A DNA stretch of 64,000 nt, from positions 124,001 through 188,000 of the forward strand of contig NZ_KB899250.1 of NCBI RefSeq assembly GCF_000378105.1, read 5' to 3'. The notes beneath the pieces were generated by a model. It saw only the letters and a list, made by a program, of their open reading frames with translations, was not told the DNA's origin and ran no database searches. The position numbers and the translations under genes are program-made. Origin of the DNA: Rubritalea marina DSM 17716. Lineage in GTDB: Bacteria > Verrucomicrobiota > Verrucomicrobiia > Verrucomicrobiales > Akkermansiaceae. How positions within the stretch are numbered: the first letter of the stretch is position 1; each line of letters starts with the position of its first letter. This document shows positions 1 through 8,099 of this stretch, one piece after another.

Positions 1-91
1 GCAAGGAGTCGTACAATACGCCGAAGTCCTCGAAGTCCCTAGCGACATGCCCGACTTCGAAGCCATCCAGCAGTGCCTCAAGGGCCTTTAG
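1..91 (+). CDS. 3' end of an unidentified protein gene (partial)
   Basis: An open frame enters from the left edge and ends with TAG at 89-91, giving about 29 residues that include PDFEAIQQCLKGL. A strong hairpin terminator follows 26 bases later, which supports this being a real gene end. The tail is too short to recognise a family. The gene is cut by the window edge. Confidence 0.6.
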   Translation, partial: QGVVQYAEVLEVPSDMPDFEAIQQCLKGL

Positions 92-117
92 CCTAAGCAA
101 CACCTCCTCTCTCAAGT

Positions 118-155
118 AGCAGTCCCGCCGGTTTAGCCGGAGGGGCTGCTTTTTT
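118..155 (+). terminator. Rho-independent terminator after the partial gene
   Basis: A GC-rich stem of about 14 bp (arms AGCAGTCCCGCCGG and CCGGAGGGGCTGCT, one mismatch, loop TTTAG) is followed directly by a run of T. It closes the partial gene ending at 91. Confidence 0.85.
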
Positions 156-294
156 GTTGAACCCTAGCCAATGATTGAAGCCGCCCCTCATGGCCAAGCA
201 GCCAACAGAACTGTAAATATTACAGCCTCAAGCCATCGCTTGCTGTAAGCCATACAGGAGCACAACTGCATTCATCACCCGTGGACAAACCCAC

Positions 295-352
295 AACCCT
301 TGACTTATCAAGGATCACAACCACTCACATCCATCTTGGCACAGTGCCTGTA
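295..352 (+). promoter_or_regulatory. Partly decayed copy of the sigma-54 promoter module
   Basis: An inverted repeat (CTTGA-CTTA-TCAAG, 299-312) within AACCCTTGACTTATCAAG is followed 23 bases later by TTGGCACAGTGCCTGTA (336-352). The -24 half matches the sigma-54 consensus, but the -12 half reads CTGTA instead of TTGCA. The same arrangement is repeated with a perfect -12 at 1075-1131. No gene directly follows this copy. Confidence 0.45.
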
Positions 353-390
353 TAAATAAACTAGCTTGCGCGTCCCCCGCAGCGCAACAC

Positions 391-460
391 CCCCAAACAC
401 CCCCAAACACCCCCAAACACCCCCAAACACCCCCAAACACCCCCAAACACCCCCAAACAC
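391..460. repeat. Seven perfect tandem copies of a 10-bp unit (CCCCAAACAC)
   Basis: The unit CCCCAAACAC is repeated seven times without error, preceded by a partial unit. On the minus strand it becomes runs of four G separated by six bases, so it could form a G-quadruplex. It lies between the two promoter modules. Confidence 0.95.
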
Positions 461-490
461 ATTGATCCTCATCCCCCCATGGGGATCAAT
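461..490. repeat. Inverted repeat abutting the tandem repeat
   Basis: ATTGATCC (461-468) and GGATCAAT (483-490) are perfect reverse complements. Further C/G pairing is possible inside the loop. It starts at the base after the last 10-bp repeat unit. Confidence 0.7.
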
Positions 491-517
491 GCCCCCCTTT
501 CCCCTCGATACCCCAAT

Positions 518-555
518 GCGATGAAATTGCTCACCCCCGCTAAACAATTTCACGC
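518..555. repeat. Imperfect hairpin
   Basis: GCG-A-TGAAATTG (518-529) pairs with CAATTTCA-CGC (545-555). The arms pair over 11 bp with one bulged A and a 15-base loop. There is no T tract, so it is not a typical terminator. Confidence 0.5.
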
Positions 556-559
556 TAAC

Positions 560-672
560 AACACACTCTGGTAAACTAAGGTCCATTCGATCTGCTCACA
601 CCCCAAGCAGGTCAAATTGATGATGCTGAGATCCATGATCAGTCAGCTGTAGATAGGAAACCAGAGTGTGTT
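560..672. repeat. 13-bp perfect inverted repeat with an 87-bp spacer
   Basis: AACACACTCTGGT (560-572) and ACCAGAGTGTGTT (660-672) are perfect reverse complements. The span of 113 bp resembles the ends of a very small non-autonomous element or a structured transcript. I saw no flanking target-site duplication. Confidence 0.45.
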
Positions 673-1074
673 TTTGGGTTTTAGTGGGCGTCCCCCCCCT
701 CTCCCGATTTTCTCCGACGCCGGCAAGCATGCACATTCTCTCTGCACGGCAGTCCAGCCTCCCTCCAGTGCTTGCCACCCTTCCATCCATCTGGTCACCA
801 GTACTTTGATCCTAGTCCACGACTCCAGGGGGCACCTCGGGTGACCGCAAGCTACCACATAGCCCCCCAATGAAGATGTGTCTCTTCTAGATCATGATGG
901 CATTTCTAAAGTCTTCTTCATGAGAAGGAAATCCTCCCCCCCCGCTCTGATCAAGTGAGATGCTTCACCTCTTTTGAATGTTTTCTCCTGCTGTGTAATC
1001 TTTACGGATCACGTTCAATCAAGACGGTAAATTATACAGGTTTTTTTGAGCACCTTTGAGCCACCTGGCCACGA

Positions 1075-1131
1075 AACCCTTGATTTAACAAGCTTTTGAA
1101 CCCTCTCTGAAAACTTGGCACAGTGGTTGCA
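1075..1131 (+). promoter_or_regulatory. Sigma-54 promoter with upstream inverted repeat, for the PEP-CTERM-like gene
   Basis: TTGGCACAGTGGTTGCA (1115-1131) matches the sigma-54 -24/-12 consensus (TTGGCACR-N4-TTGCW) at every defined position. Transcription would start near 1142, giving a leader of about 140 bases before the ATG at 1284. An inverted repeat (CTTG-ATTTAA-CAAG, 1079-1092) lies 22 bases upstream and is shared with the copy at 295-352. RpoN control of PEP-CTERM genes is known from the PrsK/PrsR systems of other bacteria. Its use here is inferred. Confidence 0.8.
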
Positions 1132-1283
1132 TAATAGTTCATCGAGCATCGGCCGCCGGCCAAGCTCCTCCACCTCCAGATAAAACATTGAACGCCTTCT
1201 CGGCTGAGTGATACCATCACTTAATCCCTAAACCGCGTGAATGTCAGGCTGGCTCACAAACCTCCAAACCAACCTTATAGACG

Positions 1284-2117
1284 ATGACTCCTAAACTCAC
1301 TAAAACGATCCTCTTCGCCGCAGCTCTAACCGTGCCAGCACTTACTAATCACGCAATCGCCGGCTCACTCCTCGTTTCAGTCTCTGACGCTGGCCAGACC
1401 ACCAGCGCCTTGGACAACACCAACGTGTTCGATTTTAACGACCTCTCCACAGGCTACAACTATGACGTCTCCATGGAAGGTGTCGGTTCATTTGATCAAC
1501 TCTTCATTTCTAACGCCAATGTATGGGGCGGCGCAGTGGACGAGAGCACAGGACAAGCTTCCAAGTTCTCTTGGGTAGGCAACCGCTGGTCAAACACAAC
1601 CACACTCAGCCTCAACTCCCCAAGCTCCTACTTTGGATTTTGGTGGTCAGCTGGCGACGCAAGCAACTTACTCACTTTCTACAGTGGCGCCGATGTGGTG
1701 GCTGAGTACACCACGGCTTCCATGTTCGACAACCTCGCTCTTGGCACTGACTATTATGGCAACCCACTCACAGGTGGCAACAAAGGCGAGCCTTATGCCT
1801 TCATCAACTTCTTTGGCGATGAGAACACCAGCTGGGATAGTGTCGAGCTTACCACCCAAGGAGGCGGCGGCTTCGAGTCGGACAACTACACCACCCGCAT
1901 CGAATCATTCAACCCACTCTCCGATAGCATCGCAGACATTGGTACCGTCGTAGGCGAAGTCAATGGCACCCAAACCACCACTGTAGACAGCGGCACCACC
2001 ACTTGGGTATGGGCTCAAGAAAGTGCTCCAGGTGCCCCAACACCACCACTGTACGCACTCATGCTTTTCGCCGCAGTCTTGGGCATGAAAGACAAAATCA
2101 GAGAGTTCAAACGCTAG
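1284..2117 (+). CDS. Exosortase-sorted surface protein with atypical C-terminal signal
   Basis: The 277-residue product begins with a signal peptide (hydrophobic stretch 9-22, Ala-rich end near residue 26). The middle is rich in Ser, Thr, Asn and Gly and contains aromatic strand-like segments, as in secreted surface proteins. The C-terminus has the tripartite layout of a PEP-CTERM signal: a short motif (GAPTPPLYAL), one hydrophobic helix, then a basic tail (KDKIREFKR). The usual V-P-E-P is replaced by P-T-P-P. It is the gene before the exosortase at 2361, which is therefore the likely processing enzyme. A sigma-54 promoter precedes it and a terminator follows at 2172. Its surface role is unknown; it may be a matrix or adhesion protein. 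Confidence 0.75.
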   Translation: MTPKLTKTILFAAALTVPALTNHAIAGSLLVSVSDAGQTTSALDNTNVFDFNDLSTGYNYDVSMEGVGSFDQLFISNANVWGGAVDESTGQASKFSWVGNRWSNTTTLSLNSPSSYFGFWWSAGDASNLLTFYSGADVVAEYTTASMFDNLALGTDYYGNPLTGGNKGEPYAFINFFGDENTSWDSVELTTQGGGGFESDNYTTRIESFNPLSDSIADIGTVVGEVNGTQTTTVDSGTTTWVWAQESAPGAPTPPLYALMLFAAVLGMKDKIREFKR

Positions 2118-2171
2118 AACCTGGTGCCCAGTTGCCACCTAGCAAGCGAACAGACGAACTTAGAGCAAAGC

Positions 2172-2197
2172 CCCACATCACAATGTGGGTTTTTTTC
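2172..2197 (+). terminator. Rho-independent terminator
   Basis: CCCACAT (2172-2178) pairs with ATGTGGG (2183-2189) around a CACA loop, followed by seven T. It separates the surface-protein gene from the exosortase gene, so the two are probably separate transcripts. Confidence 0.85.
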
Positions 2198-2360
2198 ATG
2201 CTATCAGCGTCACTTTATTGGAGCCCCCTCAAGAGACTCCAATCTAAATCTTTGTTCTACTATCATTGATTTGTGACTCAGAGCTGTGCTAGACTAACAA
2301 CCTATGATGCAAGATTGGGTTTAATAAAATCCAGGGTGCCGCACCTAACTATCCTCCTCC

Positions 2361-3803
2361 ATGACCCCTCCCTCCTCAAACTCCCAGGAAAAACCACCCC
2401 TCTGGAAAGGTCTGATCCCTTTGATCATTGTCTCACTATTGGCTTCTCAAGAGACAGTGGTCAGCGCCTATGGCGAGATCTGTAAGCCGATCGCCTTGTT
2501 CATCCTAAGCCTCTTTGGACTGAGCACCGCAGATCACGGCAGCTACATGAATGTGGCGCACCTCCAAGTTCCATGGACACGCGACTGTGCTGGCATGAAC
2601 TTGCTTTTGGTGTTACTTGCCATCTTCGCTTGGATGAACCGTAACGTGAAGCAAGACCGCCGCTATTGGCTGCGCATGCTCGCGGTAATCCCTCCAGCTA
2701 TAGCCGCCAATGTCTTGCGTGTGCTCACACTCGTCATGTATCGATTCGCCGTCTACCCAGAAGTTGAATCTCCACAGCTGCATTATTTCTTCGGGTTTAT
2801 CTGGCTCATCCCATTTGCGCTTCTCTCGATCCCTCGCCAGGCTCAACACGCCAAGAAAGCCTTCTGGTTTGAACTTCTCCACATCTCTGCAATCCTTGGA
2901 TTGCTAGCCCCACTACTCAGCCTTCCCAACCACTGGATCACTGCTGTGGGCGCACTCTTGTGCATGGTAAACTCGCGTTTTACGGAAACATTCCACAAAC
3001 GTCACATCGTCGCAATTGCCGTATGGGCCCTGCTGGCATTTGCCATCGCATGGGCTGGAATCGAGTCCCTCTGGCTACCATGGCTCCTCATCAGCCCTCT
3101 CACCATCAATTTTAGATGGCTCATGCGTCCCGCTGGTATTGCCTGCGTCGCCACAGCCTGCCCACTTTTTGTGCTTATCCCGGGTTCTAACGTCCTCGCT
3201 AGCGTGATCTTTGCCTACCTAGCTTATGATTGGTACCGTCGGAGCGAGACCCACGCCATCGATGCTCCCAATCGGCTCAGCCTCAATTGGGAGCGACTCC
3301 TCACTACCGTCTCAGCACCTCTGCTCTTTCTGCCATTTTTAGCAGCCATTCTTTTCACCCTAAACTCAGAAAGCCTCGTGCCGCCAGATAACGTTCAAAA
3401 ACGCGTGATCGAAGGGATGGGCTACGAATTAAAAATAGAGGGACAACCCGCCAAGCTCGGACTCATCTGGTACGACGCCCAAGGAAGCGATAGACACCAC
3501 GCCGTAGAGGTCTGCCTCAAATACCGTGGCATCGAGCTAGAGCCCGCCGATGTCCCCTCAGTAAAAACCGATGGCAAGCATTGGTACTGCGAATACTTCA
3601 TCGTCAGCCACAAACTGATCCAGGACCACCAAAGCTACGTCAAACAAACCTTTGGCTTCCGCCAAGATCCAGGCGTCCACCTCATCCTCATCGCCAAAAA
3701 TCAAGATTTCAGCGCCGAAGACTTTGCGGAACAATCCAGAGAAGTTGCCACGCAATTGTTCAACAATATCAAGAAACCAAGCGTCGCCAGTACCACGCCA
3801 TGA
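2361..3803 (+). CDS. Exosortase with fused C-terminal EpsI-like domain
   Basis: The product has 480 residues. It is a multi-pass inner-membrane cysteine protease/transpeptidase-like enzyme that cleaves PEP-CTERM-type signals. The three family-defining residues are visible: Cys76 in RDCAGMNLL, Arg120 in AANVLRVLTL and His141 in QLHYFFGF. About ten hydrophobic helices run to about residue 335. A soluble tail of about 145 residues (from roughly SLVPPDNVQKRV) resembles the EpsI domain often found fused to or next to exosortases. ATG at 2361 is chosen because it opens directly before the first helix; no strong ribosome binding site is visible. The neighbour at 1284 is the probable substrate, and the canonical PEP-CTERM protein at 61961 may be another. 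The enzyme call is firm; the exact exosortase subtype is not. Confidence 0.88.
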   Translation: MTPPSSNSQEKPPLWKGLIPLIIVSLLASQETVVSAYGEICKPIALFILSLFGLSTADHGSYMNVAHLQVPWTRDCAGMNLLLVLLAIFAWMNRNVKQDRRYWLRMLAVIPPAIAANVLRVLTLVMYRFAVYPEVESPQLHYFFGFIWLIPFALLSIPRQAQHAKKAFWFELLHISAILGLLAPLLSLPNHWITAVGALLCMVNSRFTETFHKRHIVAIAVWALLAFAIAWAGIESLWLPWLLISPLTINFRWLMRPAGIACVATACPLFVLIPGSNVLASVIFAYLAYDWYRRSETHAIDAPNRLSLNWERLLTTVSAPLLFLPFLAAILFTLNSESLVPPDNVQKRVIEGMGYELKIEGQPAKLGLIWYDAQGSDRHHAVEVCLKYRGIELEPADVPSVKTDGKHWYCEYFIVSHKLIQDHQSYVKQTFGFRQDPGVHLILIAKNQDFSAEDFAEQSREVATQLFNNIKKPSVASTTP

Positions 3804-3976
3804 GAGGTAGCTCTCTGCAGCCTCTCTCTCCACATCATCGAAGAAACAGCCACAGACTGATTACCCTGCTTCTACACTTGTTAGGGGCTGTGCAACACTA
3901 GGCGTTTACAAATGATGATTTTGAGACTACAGCGTGGAGTCGCGCAGGCATGCGCTATCATCAATCCACCTCGATC

Positions 3977-4327
3977 ATGGCAGCTCCAAAGAAACAAGAT
4001 CCCGCAGTTATGCAAGAACGCGCCGAAGCCTGGACTGGCGACGCCGTACTCGCGCTCTACGTCCGTGAATGGATTCTCCAAGAACATGGCAGGATGGATG
4101 GCGAAATGTTCGTGCGCTTCACGTCAAATGAATTCCTCAGCTGCTACGGCAACCCCACTTCAGTGGAAGCGCAAATTGGCCGCATCTACGCTAAGGATGG
4201 CTTGCAAGCTGGCTTCGATTGGATCGAGAAAGAACTACAACCAAAGTTCCTCATTGCAGAGAAAGAATACCAACGCCTCCAACAAACCCAGGTACCTCGC
4301 AGGCTGCGTAAGTACGGTAAAAAGTAG
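3977..4327 (+). CDS. RNase III-domain protein of Mini-III type
   Basis: About 116 residues from ATG 3977 (MAAPKKQ); an in-frame upstream start at 3950 would add nine residues. The RNase III fold signatures are visible: WTGDAVLALYVREWIL matches the first acidic motif (GDAVL), and VEAQIGRIYAKDG matches the second (FEALIGAIYLDGG in classical enzymes). There is no double-stranded RNA-binding domain, and the length fits Mini-RNase III, which matures 23S rRNA in Firmicutes. The first glutamate of the classical ERLEFLGD motif is not clearly kept. It converges on hrpB with only three bases between the stops. Activity is inferred from the fold. Confidence 0.7.
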   Translation: MAAPKKQDPAVMQERAEAWTGDAVLALYVREWILQEHGRMDGEMFVRFTSNEFLSCYGNPTSVEAQIGRIYAKDGLQAGFDWIEKELQPKFLIAEKEYQRLQQTQVPRRLRKYGKK

Positions 4328-4330
4328 GCT

Positions 4331-6880
4331 TCAGGCCGGTGGGTGTGGATTCACCCAATCGTGCTTCGGGTAGCGCCCAGCTAGGTCTTTGCGCATTTGC
4401 TCAAAACCACGCGCCCAAAACCCTTCTAGATCCTGCGTCATTTGCCACGGGCGTTGGTTGGGAGCGCAAATATTCACCAACACCTTCACCTTGCCATCTG
4501 CTATCGTTGGAGTCTGCTTCACCCCAAAAAGCCGCTGAACCTGCAGTGCGATTGCCGGAGCCTTGCCAAGCTCGTACTTGAGCTTCACTTCCCTACCATT
4601 ATCTAACTTCAACCTTGTGGGGGCGTAATGATCCATAGCCGCCGTCTGTGCAGAAGAAAGCCAGCCCCTCAAAGCCGGCATCACTTCACGATCTTTAATC
4701 TCCTTGTAAGACACCGCGCCTTCGCAAATTTGCTCAAACGCGATCGCGCGATCCTCCTCATCAAAGCCCGGCAGCTCCAGCTCCGGTAGCCACTCGCGCA
4801 GGCACAACAATCGTGCGATCCATTGCTCAGCGCTTGCATCCCACTTCTTCAACTTCAACTCACCCGCTGCGACACGCTCCGCTAACAACTGTGAAGCCAT
4901 CGACGCATCGGGAACGCCTCCGTCCTTTGAGGAAATAATGAGATCTCGGAACTTCAATTCATGACTCTGTACCACTCGCCGCAGCCCTTCGTCATAACGC
5001 GCACCCTCGCTCTCATAAAAATCTCCTGGAAATTGAGCCGCCAATTGCCCCTGATCGATCGCAACACCACGATCTAGATACAATTGAACCTCTTTACCCT
5101 GCACCTCGGTAAGCTGCGTTGCAACAAACATCGCTGCATCCGCCACCGCACTAGTTTCCTTCAGCCTACCCCTGCGCTTCCCTACCAAGCGACAAGCATA
5201 ATTCCCACGTCCCAAACGCATCGCCACACGATCACTAAACGCCACCAAAACCGAACGACTGATCGCCTCAGCTTTCATCGAAAAATCCACTTCATTGAGT
5301 ACAAGCCCCGCGCGTTCGCACTGCTGGATGATCTGACGGTATCCTTGATCAAGCTCACGCGCCGTTCGCGCCATCACCCCGATCCCCTGACATCTTTGTA
5401 GATCAAAGCGCATGGCTCGGGCCGACTCGAATGCTCGCCACTCAGCCACAAAATCGGAAGCGTCATCAGCATAGCGAAATTGCCCCACACCGTCACCATG
5501 CTTGGCAAATAAATCGCCCACCGGGACTGATGCCATGATGAACGCCACCTCTGCTAAACATCCTTCCCGCTCACCCTCAATCAACATGCGAGTAAACCTT
5601 GGATGCTCATGCCAATGCAGCATCGTCTGCCCAAGCTCAGTCAGAGTGCCATCCGCATCAGTCGCTCCAAGCTGCGCCAACAACGCCTCCACTTGTTGCA
5701 GCAATTCTTCGTTCGGTTGCTCAAACCACGGAAAATCACGCACATCACTATAACCCAATTGCTTCAAGCGTAGCACCTCAGCCGCGAGATCCACGCGCTG
5801 CACCTCGGCGGCATCAAAAGCCACCCGCCTCGCGTGGTCTGCTTCACTCCAAAGACGCACACAAACCCCTGGGCCAGTTCTCCCTGCACGCCCAGCTCGT
5901 TGCTCCGCCGATGCTCTCGAAATTTTCTCAATCAATAATGTATCCAACCCTCTCACTGGATCAAACTGTGCCACCCGGGCAGTACCAGCATCCACCACAG
6001 CACGCACACCGTCTATGGTCAGAGAGGTCTCTGCCACATTGGTCGAGATAATGATACGCCGCCGCTCCGAACCATCTCCATAGACAGCGAGATCTTGCTT
6101 ATCTGCTGCTAGACTACTGTATAAAGGACACACCATGAAAGCGCGTGCCCAGCCAGCGGCTTCGATCAACTGCACCGTCTTGTTGATTTCAAACACTCCC
6201 GGCTGGAATACCAAAATATGCCCTTCTTGGAAGCGCCCTACCAGATCGCGTATTGCTAAAGCACAACGCTGCCACGAGTCCACTGGCTTGCGTGCACCAC
6301 GTGCTGCAGCCGCCTCAGCACGATACTCAACCTCAACTGGATAACTGCGGCCCATTGACTCAAGTTCGACACACTCCTCCCCCAGATACTCCGAAAGCGC
6401 CCCCAACTCCAAGGTCGCAGACATCACCATCACCCTCAAAGGCTGACGCCGCTGCATGTCTAAGCTGAGGGCCAAGGAAATATCATTGGCCACCCTGCGC
6501 TCGTGAAACTCATCAAAAATGACCATCCCCACACCATCCATCTTCGCTCCCGTCAGCCATGACTCCAGCACACCGTCCGTCACAAACACCACACGTGTGG
6601 CCGCACTCATCTTGCGGTCAAACCTCACCACATACCCAACTTCCCCCCCCAAAGCGACACCACGCAAGCTAGCCACACGCCGAGCAAGCATCCTCGCCGC
6701 AATACGACGCGGCTGCACCACCACAATCAAACCATCAACAAGCCCAGAATCACATACAATCTGAGGCACCACTGTAGACTTCCCCGATCCAGTAGGGGCT
6801 TTAAGTAAGAGACGAGCATTCTCGTTCCCTAATGCATCAATGATCTTATTCCTAACGTCCTCGACCGGTAGCCTCACCAT
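4331..6880 (-). CDS. hrpB: ATP-dependent RNA helicase HrpB
   Basis: The product has 849 residues and is a DEAH-box helicase, similar in length to proteobacterial HrpB (about 810). Walker A (PTGSGKST, about residues 29-36), the DEFHERR box II and SAT motif III (VMSATLELG) are visible. Motif VI (EQRAGRAGRTGPG) closes the helicase core. The C-terminal half carries the HrpB-specific region (for example LKLDNGREVKLKYELGKAPAIALQVQRLFG, quoted here in part: DNGREVKLKYELGKAP). The family acts on RNA, but its cellular role is not well defined. The start MVRLPVEDVRNK fits family N-termini. No operon partner is visible. Confidence 0.92.
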   Translation of the reverse strand: MVRLPVEDVRNKIIDALGNENARLLLKAPTGSGKSTVVPQIVCDSGLVDGLIVVVQPRRIAARMLARRVASLRGVALGGEVGYVVRFDRKMSAATRVVFVTDGVLESWLTGAKMDGVGMVIFDEFHERRVANDISLALSLDMQRRQPLRVMVMSATLELGALSEYLGEECVELESMGRSYPVEVEYRAEAAAARGARKPVDSWQRCALAIRDLVGRFQEGHILVFQPGVFEINKTVQLIEAAGWARAFMVCPLYSSLAADKQDLAVYGDGSERRRIIISTNVAETSLTIDGVRAVVDAGTARVAQFDPVRGLDTLLIEKISRASAEQRAGRAGRTGPGVCVRLWSEADHARRVAFDAAEVQRVDLAAEVLRLKQLGYSDVRDFPWFEQPNEELLQQVEALLAQLGATDADGTLTELGQTMLHWHEHPRFTRMLIEGEREGCLAEVAFIMASVPVGDLFAKHGDGVGQFRYADDASDFVAEWRAFESARAMRFDLQRCQGIGVMARTARELDQGYRQIIQQCERAGLVLNEVDFSMKAEAISRSVLVAFSDRVAMRLGRGNYACRLVGKRRGRLKETSAVADAAMFVATQLTEVQGKEVQLYLDRGVAIDQGQLAAQFPGDFYESEGARYDEGLRRVVQSHELKFRDLIISSKDGGVPDASMASQLLAERVAAGELKLKKWDASAEQWIARLLCLREWLPELELPGFDEEDRAIAFEQICEGAVSYKEIKDREVMPALRGWLSSAQTAAMDHYAPTRLKLDNGREVKLKYELGKAPAIALQVQRLFGVKQTPTIADGKVKVLVNICAPNQRPWQMTQDLEGFWARGFEQMRKDLAGRYPKHDWVNPHPPA

Positions 6881-7072
6881 GGCCCGTTTCTATCGACAGC
6901 CCAGGAACTTGTCAACCAAGCCCCAATATCTCAGCCAGACGTAAAAATGACTAATCTGAAAAACAAAACATCTAACCCCATTGATTAATCTCACTCTAAC
7001 AGAGCAAGCGAGGCTAGATGATTACTGTGCACCACACCTCGGCTGAGGCAGGTGCAGAATATGCTTCTTGTA

Positions 7073-7846
7073 CTATTGCCTGCGGTAGGTGCGGCGGTAC
7101 ATTGACGGGCTCATGTTCATCACCTTGCGGAAGCCACGTGTGAAATTCGCGTGGTCTGAATACCCCACACTGACACCGATCTCTTTGACACTCATCTGAG
7201 TGCCAATCAAGCGCTCACAAGCGGTGGAAACCTTAGCCTGAATAATGAACTGCTTCGGAGTCGTGTTCATGTTTGCCTTAAACAAACGCTCTAAACTAGA
7301 AACTGATAAACCAACTGATTCAGCAATCTTACTCACCTTGATGTCTTTATCCACACTCTTGTAGATTGCCCCCACAATGGCAGCCATGTCCCGCTGCTGA
7401 CTCGGAAGCGGCACACCCTCAGTGAGTCCAACACGACGGCTAATCCCCGCAGTCCCCACCACCATACCGTCACGGTTCTTCAGCGGCACCTTACTCGTAG
7501 CACGCCACTCAACTCCGTCTGTGGCCGTGACAACAAGCTCCACTTTGTTCCAAATCGACTGATCGGTCTCCATCACCGTTTGGTCATCTTGCATGTACAC
7601 CTGAGCCATTTCCACCGGCACCATGTCACAATCACGCATGCCAACTTGTGGCTTGATTCTCAAGTGCCCACGGAATGCGTCATTAAAGTAGATAAACTCC
7701 CCTTTGGAGTTCTTTATCCAAAACATCACATCAGGCATCGCCTGAAATAAAACCAATGAAATCTGACCTGGTCGCAAGGCATCTAAGAACTCTTCTACCT
7801 CCTCCTCGTTGATATCAGTCACGTTTAAATCTTTAATCACACTCAT
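7073..7846 (-). CDS. AraC-family transcriptional regulator with N-terminal PAS domain
   Basis: From ATG 7846 the product has 257 residues; an upstream GTG at 7864 would add six. A PAS domain occupies about residues 25-140 (MPDVMFWIKNSKGEFIYFND, then a C-terminal strand near GTAGISRR). A two-helix-turn-helix AraC domain fills the last 100 residues, with VGLSVSSLERLFKANM and VGYSDHANFTRGFRKVM as the two recognition units. It is divergent from the MFS gene at 8100 and so likely controls the sugar cluster 8100-13520. The PAS domain could bind a small ligand directly. The inducer is unknown. Confidence 0.85.
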   Translation of the reverse strand: MSVIKDLNVTDINEEEVEEFLDALRPGQISLVLFQAMPDVMFWIKNSKGEFIYFNDAFRGHLRIKPQVGMRDCDMVPVEMAQVYMQDDQTVMETDQSIWNKVELVVTATDGVEWRATSKVPLKNRDGMVVGTAGISRRVGLTEGVPLPSQQRDMAAIVGAIYKSVDKDIKVSKIAESVGLSVSSLERLFKANMNTTPKQFIIQAKVSTACERLIGTQMSVKEIGVSVGYSDHANFTRGFRKVMNMSPSMYRRTYRRQ

Positions 7847-8099
7847 CCCCTGACGAAATATCACAAAAACAGAAAACCGTCCACACTTTTTATCTATTAT
7901 CTAACACACTCTACGCCAATATCCATTCAACGAACATGTAGAAATTAATCAAGTAGGGTGAAAAATCAATTTCGACTAAGAGTTAGAAAAATGTGTCTGA
8001 TGGAATCTCAATGCTAGACAGTATCATTGATAATGGTTATAGGCAGGCCGGTTGCGGCTAACAAAACAGCCAAAACCCAAAACCTTAACACTAATAACT

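Larger units (their letters stand above)
156..1283. other. 1.1-kb non-coding region upstream of the PEP-CTERM-like gene
   Basis: I find no convincing gene here on either strand. The open frames are low-complexity or shadow-like. The region holds two related promoter modules (295-352 and 1075-1131), a 10-bp tandem repeat (391-460), inverted repeats at 461-490, 518-555 and 560-672, and long C runs near 690 and 940. No tRNA, SRP RNA or tmRNA signature was recognised. An unannotated RNA cannot be excluded. Confidence 0.6.

Noticed and set aside
391-460. CRISPR array
   Set aside because: Units are 10 bp with no spacers and no cas genes are nearby.
308-586. Minus-strand open frame with repeats of G-V-W-G-C-L-G-V-F
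   Set aside because: It is only the translation of the 10-bp tandem repeat, with no start context and no known domain.
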